From Alisma plantago-aquatica (lineage: Eukaryota; Streptophyta; Magnoliopsida; Alismatales; Alismataceae), in contig OY856411.1 of the NCBI GenBank assembly GCA_963693085.1, positions 69,801,001 through 69,865,000 on the forward strand: DNA of 64,000 nucleotides. Direction: 5' to 3'. The position numbers and the translations under genes were made by a program. The first letter of the stretch is position 1. Every line of letters starts with the position of its first letter. This document shows positions 56,595-64,000 of this stretch, one piece after another. A model generated the notes under the pieces. The model made no database searches. It saw only the letters and a list, made by a program, of their open reading frames with translations, and was not told where the DNA came from.

Positions 56595-58447
56595 TGTAGG
56601 GTTTCTGAAAAGGGGTGAAGCGGAAATACAAAAATCCAAACAAAATTCTTAACCAATAGATCTATCGTAGCTATAAAATATTGGTAAAAAAATACATAGA
56701 AGGAATATCATATATCCCTTGATATACATTATTTGTGCAACAACTAGACATGTCTTATCTCAGTATAGGACCTGCACTTCTAGGTCTAGATCTGAAATCA
56801 TTGTTGTTATTGGTGCCTTGTTGTCGCAACAACACCTTGTCTTCTCCTTGAAGAATTTGCTTGTCCTTAAACCTCCTCCCACGGTCCTCACTTCTATATC
56901 ATCCACATCGATGCATGAACTCTTGGTGTGCCACCTAGGTTTCCAAGAGGAAGCAAATTTCAAACTTGTCGACGTCTAGCATTACTCTGCTCTCTTCTTC
57001 CTATTGTGGCTTGTCACTGGCCTAGTTTGTTTACCAATGGATTGGATGGGACCAGTGGGATCACCTAGTGGACCTGTTGGCATGCCTAGTTGACCACTTT
57101 GTCAGTTCATGTCCAATTTCAATTGACCAATTTGATTCTAAATATAATAGCCCACATATTTGTTGTTGTTTCTTGACTTCAATCACATAGAACAACTAGG
57201 TTATCCAATTGATTGACTGCCCAACTTTCCAAACCAGTGATTCATCAATCATTTGATTATTTTAAACCACTCAGTCAACTGACTGCCTTTCTCAGTCAAT
57301 CGATTAGATATGAAATCAACTTGTACATGACCCAATCAAATCGAATAATATGTTTGGTTGCAAACTTTGATTTCCTTATACATCCTTATGTGTGTGACCT
57401 CGTAGGTTTGTTATTACGTTAGTAGTGATCTTCAAAACCTCACAAAGCAACGATTGTCATTTAGAAACACAATATGTCAGAGAACAAGTTTATCTTTAAA
57501 AAGAAGAGTGTCATCATGACCATATAGTCTTTGTGTTAAGATATCCAGATTGAAACTGAGACACTGAGTTGTTATCTTGTTAACATTCAATCTACATTTC
57601 TTAAATCAAATCAAACTATTGAGATTGTGAGCTAAATATCATATATTGACTCATTTGATCATGGTCATACATTTCATAGTCTCACTTATCATGTGGTTAG
57701 GATACCACTCCAACAGATGGATAAATTCCATCTACATTACTGAGAATAATCCAGAAGTGTCATAGTGTACCCTATCACTACATGTATGAAAACCCTTATT
57801 CAAAGTCACATTGGCTAGTGTTTAAGTACACAAAACAACATGTGATCATTGTAGTGACTTTAGGTCTGAGGACCACAATCACCACTTTCACATTGATATA
57901 TGACTCTGACTACCATGACATGGCCTCTATGTGTCGTTCTCAAAGTGGGTTTGTCCACTAAAGAACTTATTCTCTAACAAGTACATATGTATCTGAGTTG
58001 ATATCCAATATCATGACTAAAGGGACATAGTCATCACTCAGCATACACACTAGTCTTATGCATTATTGTTGTCCTATAATATCCACAATAATATCATACT
58101 AGGGACATAACAAGAATGGATAATCATAATATACATATGATCTCATATTCAGGTCCTCAACCCAAATCATGTCATTGAGTCAAAACATTCCTAGGGTATT
58201 ATTACATATAGTCATTTTTTTAATGTTGAAGCAAACATAATAAGTGGAATTGCCTTTTATTAGTAATCAAATCATATACAATATCTCCAAGATGGGATAT
58301 GTTAGTGGTTAGATCCTTGGTTTGTTACCAATATGTCTCATGTTCAAACCCCATCAATGGCATGAATAAAACCGCAATAAAAAAATCATATACAATGTAT
58401 CCCTACTACAATCATCACATTATGACTCTTTGGGTATACAACCAACA
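56595..58447 (-). repeat. SIRE-like copia 3' LTR (left copy)
   Basis: About 1.85 kb. On the minus strand it begins TGTTGGTTGTATACCC after the polypurine tract. The 86-codon frame at 56719-56979 lies in the LTR and is broken in the other copy. Confidence 0.75.
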
Positions 58448-59150
58448 ATCTCCCACTTGCACTAGATCCAATAACTCATGAATCAAATTTAGTGATCTAA
58501 CATGACCATCGCATGTCTTCTATAGAAGTGGCTTTATCAACGAATAAAAACATTGATTTCAGTTGGCATTATGCAAATATTTACATCTTCTTTATATATG
58601 ATCTCTTATATGAGTTGATATCATTGTAGTTTGTGCTTGAAGACTGATGTGATATGGGTTCCTTAGCATATGCAATGGTTCTATTGTTGTCATGGTAAAT
58701 ATGTAGTACGACCTCAATGGTTGGAACTGCCACATGCTCACTAATTTACCTCTTGATCCATACTTTTCCCTTTGTTGTATTAAATTTTGCAATATATTTG
58801 GATTTTATTGTGGAATTGGCCATTGTCTCTTACTTGAAACTCTTCCAATTGCTTACAACTCTAAAATTTAGTCAAAACACAAATCCAAATTGTGATTGGT
58901 AATCATCTTGTCAGGTTGGAAGCTTTCATTAATGTAAACCTTTACAACTATCTCTTCTTCACTGTCGTATATCAAGAATTGATCCTTTGTTCTTATCAAA
59001 TACTTCAAGATGTTCTTCACAACAATCTAATGATCTTCATCCAGATTGACTAGTATTTTCTAATCATGCTCAAAGCATACCAGACATCTAGGCATTTATG
59101 AAAAATTGCATACATGATAGATCTAATTGTAGATGGATGTGGAATATTAC

Positions 59151-59354
59151 TCATGCATGCTTGATTTTCCAAAGACCTGAATATTGATATTTAGGGAAAC
59201 GTATCACATGAGACACGGGTAAGTTATCTATCATAGAATCATGCATGCTGAACCTTTTTAGCACCTTGTCAATGTATGTACTCACAGGATATTCTAGTTT
59301 ACTGACTCGTAAGCGAGTCACCTGGTTGGATTTTTTGTTAGGGAAGTCCTTCAT
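59151..59354 (-). pseudogene. Copia RT C-terminal fragment
   Basis: The frame contains STYIDKVLKRFSMHDS, matching the conserved Q-x-Y-I-D-K-V-L-x-R-F segment between RT and RNase H in SIRE-like copias, and a degraded P-V-S-H-x-x-x-F region. There is no YVDD nearby; the flanking domains are deleted or decayed. Confidence 0.65.
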
Positions 59355-59807
59355 TTGATGACAGAGTCATCACTTTATCCTCATACCAACCCTCCAAGGA
59401 CCTTCATTGTTGGTGTGGGCTTCTGATCGTCTCCTCCTCTCCACCATTATCAATCGGTCATGTCAATACATCATCCTATTATAATATCAAGAATTAAGTA
59501 ACATGTGTAGGATGAGAGAAATAGAGGCATGACATGCAAACCATATACATGTTATATATTTGACCACAATAAAAAAAACTAATTACATGTTTCGGATCAT
59601 AAGTATTCACTAAAGCTACCTAGTTTTCATATATACACCCACCAAACAAAATAATTTCAAAGACATCACACATTGATATATGTAATATCACATATGATAG
59701 TTGGTAATTAATATGGATATACATTTCCCAATATTTATCCAACAAATAATTTGTGGTTCAAAACCAAAACTAATGTTAAAATCATAGAATGTCGGTTCTA
59801 ATACCAT

Positions 59808-61774
59808 TGCAGGATTTTAGGGAAAGGGGTTCATCAAATATACAAATATTACCCCAAGAAAATTCTTAGCTAATAGATATGTCACATCCATAAAACTTTT
59901 GTATATGAAAGATGTAGAAGGGATATCAAGTATACCTTGGTGCACACTAGTTTTCTAATAACTAGACACATCTTATGTTAGTGTAGAACTTGCAATCTTG
60001 GATTTGAATCCAAAGTTGTTGTTGTAGTTGCCGCCTTGTGATCACAACAACACCTCGTCTTCTTCTTAGAGAAGTTGCTTGTCCTCAGACTCCACCAAAA
60101 GAACACACCCTCTATTCTATCCACGTGGATGTAATAACTCATGGTGCAACACCTAGGTCACCAAGAGGAAGTGTAACTTGGAGTTTTTTATGTGCTAGTA
60201 TCGCTCACTCTCTTTCTCCTCCTATTGCGTGCTATTGTCCTTGGGATGATTCCAAATAAATAACTCTTAGACAAATTGTATCATAGTGTATTTATCAGAA
60301 GTATCTCATCCCCATGGACATCTACCACTATATAAGACAGTCATGGGATTTGATTTTGCAAAAAATCCAATCATGTTCCTAATAACAACTCAAAACAAAA
60401 TCAAACTCGCAATGATGCCAATAATTCAATACACCTTGTTCATTAACCATTCGACCAGTTGGGACTAGTTTGGTCATCCCAATGACCGGTTCACATGGCC
60501 AGTTGATCGATTCACTAGTTTGGGTTTGATTTCAATTGATAAATTTGATTCCAAATCTCGTAGGCCACATGTCCTTGTTGTTTCCTGACTTCAAATCCAA
60601 TTAACCAATTGTTAACTATGTGTCTAGTTTCCTTAATTGGTGATCTATTAATCATCTGCCAATCAATAGACCGATTCATCCAAACTATCTAGTTGACCGA
60701 CTAGATTTCCTAGTCAATCGATTCGATAAGAAATTTACATGTACATGACTCATAACCATTGTAATAATATGTTTGATTACTAACATCAATTCCCTTATAC
60801 ATCCTTATTGTGCGACCCCATAGGTTCCTTATTGATAACAAGAATGTTGAAAACCTCACAAGTAAATATTAGTATCTAGAAACACATCATTGCTACCCAA
60901 GTAATAGGAATAAGTAGGAGAACAACTATAGCCTATAAAGTGACCAATGTTACTATGATCATATGATTTATTTGTCACTGGTATCTAGAATAAAACTGAG
61001 ACATGAAGTTATCATCCTCTTAAAATTTAGTCTATGTTTATTGATCCAAAGTAGAGTATCAAGATTGTTTGAGATAAATATCATATATTGGATCGCATGA
61101 CCATGGCCATGCATTTCATAGTCTCACTTATCAAGTATCCAAGACATCATTCCAATGGAGGTACAAATTCCACCTACTTCACTAATAATGATTTGTAGGT
61201 GCCATAGTGCACCAAATCACAACCTGTGTGGGAACCCTTATCTAGAGTCACGTTGGCTAGTTTAAAGTACATAGAACAACATGTGGTCGTTGTAGTGAGT
61301 TTAAGCCTAAGGATAACAATCACCACTATCACATTGAGATATTATTGTAACTACCATGACATGGATTCCATGTGTCCTTCTCAAAGTGGGTCAATCAACT
61401 ACGACTTTTTCTCTAACAAGTATCCATGCACCTGAGTTGATATACAATATCATAACTAAAGAGACATGGTCATTTCTCAACATACGTACTAGTCCTATGT
61501 ATTATTGTTGACCTATAATATCCACAATAATAGTTGACAAGGGGCGTATCATGAATTAATGCTATTAATATACATATGCTCTCATGTTCAGGTTCTCAAC
61601 CCAAACCATATGTCATTGAGTCAAAACATTCTTAAGACATTATAATATTTATTCATTATCTCAATTCAAATACTAACGTAATAATTGGAATTTCCTTGTA
61701 TTAATAATCAATTTGTATAAAATGTATGCCTATTACAATCATAACATGATGTCTCTTAGGGTATACAACCAAAA
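59808..61774 (-). repeat. SIRE-like copia 5' LTR (right copy)
   Basis: About 1.97 kb, starting TGCAGGATTTTAGGG on the + strand next to the mutated primer site. It aligns by eye along its whole length with 56595-58447, with many substitutions. Confidence 0.75.
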
Positions 61775-64000
61775 TCAACAACATATACTTGGTACTCAAG
61801 AAGTGTCTCAACAACACATATAAGCTTAGGAGAATGATGATTCACATCAAACACCAAAAGGAAAGATAAATATGACAGTTCAATAATTATAATAGAGATG
61901 GATCACCCTCTCTCTACCATCATTATTAGCAAAGTCCCCACTTTTGTGAGGTCCTTTAAAATTGCTAAGAATCCTTCTACCTGAATTCTTAGACAAGGAA
62001 ATCATGTTTAGTATTCCTTCTTATGACTCACCTGCAGAATATCAGGTCAACATGTTTCACTTCACCAAATTACGCCTAATTAATGTGGATGATATACAAT
62101 TCTTACAAATCTTGTTTCTATCATAATAATTTTGAATTATGTTCTCGTGTATGGTATTAACGGAAAAATCGATAACTGGTTGCCTTGACATATTCTCATT
62201 GCAAGTTGAAGCCCCATAATTTATCAATGCAAGTAAGATTTTGGATTAAACTAGAAACAACCTATCAAATTTATAGAAAAGGGTTAATTTAACATGTTCT
62301 TTTAGTTTAATACACTATTAAATTTGACAATCATCTTTACCTGCCAATAAAATTATGTACTTTTGAGAATTTTCTGCCAACAATACATACAACTCAATAT
62401 TCACCAATTTGGAAAAAACTAGGTTGAATAGTTTTTTATGCATAATACGTAACTAATATATGAATTCAAAGTTCATTATATACAAAGATTTATATCCAAA
62501 AACATTTCATAAGCACAACAAAAAAATGGCACATATACTTTAGTTTATAGATTTTGCTTTGATGACTTCAATCATGCCCAAGTTAATAGAATGCATACAA
62601 ATTCATAAGAAATAATGAATAATAGGAATGATATAATAATCATATATCACTATGTACTAAAATTTCAACTAATTATCTTAAAATATCATCAATTAGTCAA
62701 TATCTAATTAGATCATCCCCAATAATACAAAACTATCTAAATGACCTCACATCTTCTCTATAAAATGCAAAATATCTAGAGTGGAAAAAATTAAAAGAAA
62801 TGAGGGAAACATTTAGGAATTAGAAAAATTCCTAAGAATGTCAATCCTATGGTGTTGCAAACTAAAAACCACCAAAAAAACACAAATGTATATCTAATTG
62901 TCAGCAATTCATACATATCTAATACACAACCTTTCTCTAACTCTACAACAATTTAGATTGACCAAAAATTTATAATTCTCATTTCTCAAGATACCATTGA
63001 GGTCTCATGATTGGGAACAAAACAAATGAGAGACCCTACACATAAAGAACCTATATATTGATTAGAGGTTATTGGAAAGTGAACTAATTTCCCTTCTAAT
63101 TTTTTAGCTTTGTGATGCATGATTTAATAGAACAACAAATTCACTATTGATTAAATCCCTAGACTTACATAACCCAATGTACAATCCCACCCCAAGCAAA
63201 TGTATGTTATCCTAGTTTAGCTTACAGTCGGATCCTAAGGAACAACTAATATAAGAACCTTGATAATTAATCTAATTCATATTAGAAGAAAATATTCAAT
63301 TCAAAAGGTTGAGTTGATTCATGATATAATTGCAAGAATAGATATTGTTTCCAATCAAAATGGATAAGGAAGCACCTAGTTGTAAAAGGTTTCATCACCT
63401 GTACCCGCTCTGTCTCCTTCTAACTGAATTACCCACGTAAAATTTCACATAATTTCCAGTCCTTTTAGAATTATGACTTCACAAAAATATGGATCGTCGT
63501 GGGCTCACTATTGTGTTGTACAGAGATCCTCTTCCTATCACCCCAAATATTATCCTCACAAAGTTCTAATATGGGATTTATATAAATTTTTTTTTAATTT
63601 TATGTGTCAAAGTTCTCTACGCTTGGATTATAACAAACATGCAATCTGGTTGGCCAAATGAGAAAGGAAGTGATAGATTGTTGATTCACAAGCACACATA
63701 TTCATACATAAATAAAACAAATCAAAGTCTCAAACATATGTAATGGTGATATTCCCCTTACCATAGAGAGGGAAGTATTCACCCATGATGTATGGAACTA
63801 CACAAATAAATAAGAAAAGAGAAATAGACATGGCTATAGTAAAAAATCTAGAATAGGACGTGGTCTTTGATGAAAATACTTAATATGGAGATGATATTCC
63901 ATCAAACATAGAAGCCATGGATGTAAATTGTGTCAACCTTATTCTCTTCCTTGGTCTCCAGTATGACCATCAATGATGATTCAAAGTAGGAAAACACAAC
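61775..64000. other. No gene recognised
   Basis: AT-rich DNA to the window end. Short frames such as 63473-63661 have no recognisable domain. No transposon termini or tandem repeats were seen. Confidence 0.4.

Larger units (their letters stand above)
56595..61774 (-). mobile_element. Gutted SIRE/Maximus-like copia
   Basis: Long LTRs at 56595-58447 and 59808-61774 are homologous over their length (shared CAACAACACCT.GTCTTCT, GTTGGCTAGT, ATCATATATTGGATC-type and GGGTATACAACCAA). On the minus strand the right LTR is followed by TGGTATTAGAAC (59806-59795), a mutated tRNA-iMet primer site. The left LTR is preceded by GCAAGTGGGAGAT (58460-58448), the copia polypurine tract. Only 1.36 kb of interior remains, with one RT fragment. 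LTR divergence indicates an old insertion. Confidence 0.78.

Overview
The window looks like nuclear DNA of a flowering plant. I cannot name the species. It is dominated by transposable elements: Ty1/copia and Ty3/gypsy LTR retrotransposons, hAT-like DNA transposons with 8-bp target duplications, and tRNA-derived SINEs. One host gene runs through it on the + strand with plant-type GT-AG introns.

The host gene encodes a SET-domain protein of the Rubisco large-subunit methyltransferase (LSMT)-like family. Its last seven exons can be joined in frame: 2030-2100, 12940-12996, 19189-19260, 19433-19681, 31827-31942, 40836-40928 and 46177-46351. They give about 276 C-terminal residues, covering the end of the SET domain and the LSMT-type substrate-binding domain. 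The 5' part lies left of the window. Introns of 10.8, 6.2, 0.17, 12.1, 8.9 and 5.2 kb hold nearly all the other features.

Layout: 1-2029, a 25-bp minisatellite and unassigned DNA. Intron 1 holds a MITE, old repeats, a 20-bp minisatellite and a truncated SINE. Intron 2 holds element A (13425-16386), a young non-autonomous copia-like retrotransposon on the minus strand, and an old copia wreck with a TRIM-like insertion. Intron 4 holds a hAT-like element whose end was hit by copia B (20564-31195, + strand); B was in turn split by copia C (22964-28378, minus strand). Intron 5 holds a hAT transposase relic, two nested pairs of hAT-like elements (36304-37824 and 38011-39605) and a full-length SINE. 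Intron 6 holds a decayed copia RT/RNase H and palindrome-rich LTR sequence. Downstream of the gene lie a long-LTR gypsy-type element (47563-55994) with a hAT inside its 5' LTR, and a gutted SIRE-like copia (56595-61774).

The most interesting signal is a module of paired 15-bp near-palindromes (GTCGATANNATCGAC type) spaced 19-21 bp apart. It occurs as four pairs in the leader of element A and as three pairs in the U3 of both LTRs of copia C. A, B and C also share an identical 19-nt segment at the polypurine tract, use the same primer-binding site, and have LTR pairs differing at only 1-2 positions. This suggests a recent burst in which A may depend on proteins from an autonomous copia.
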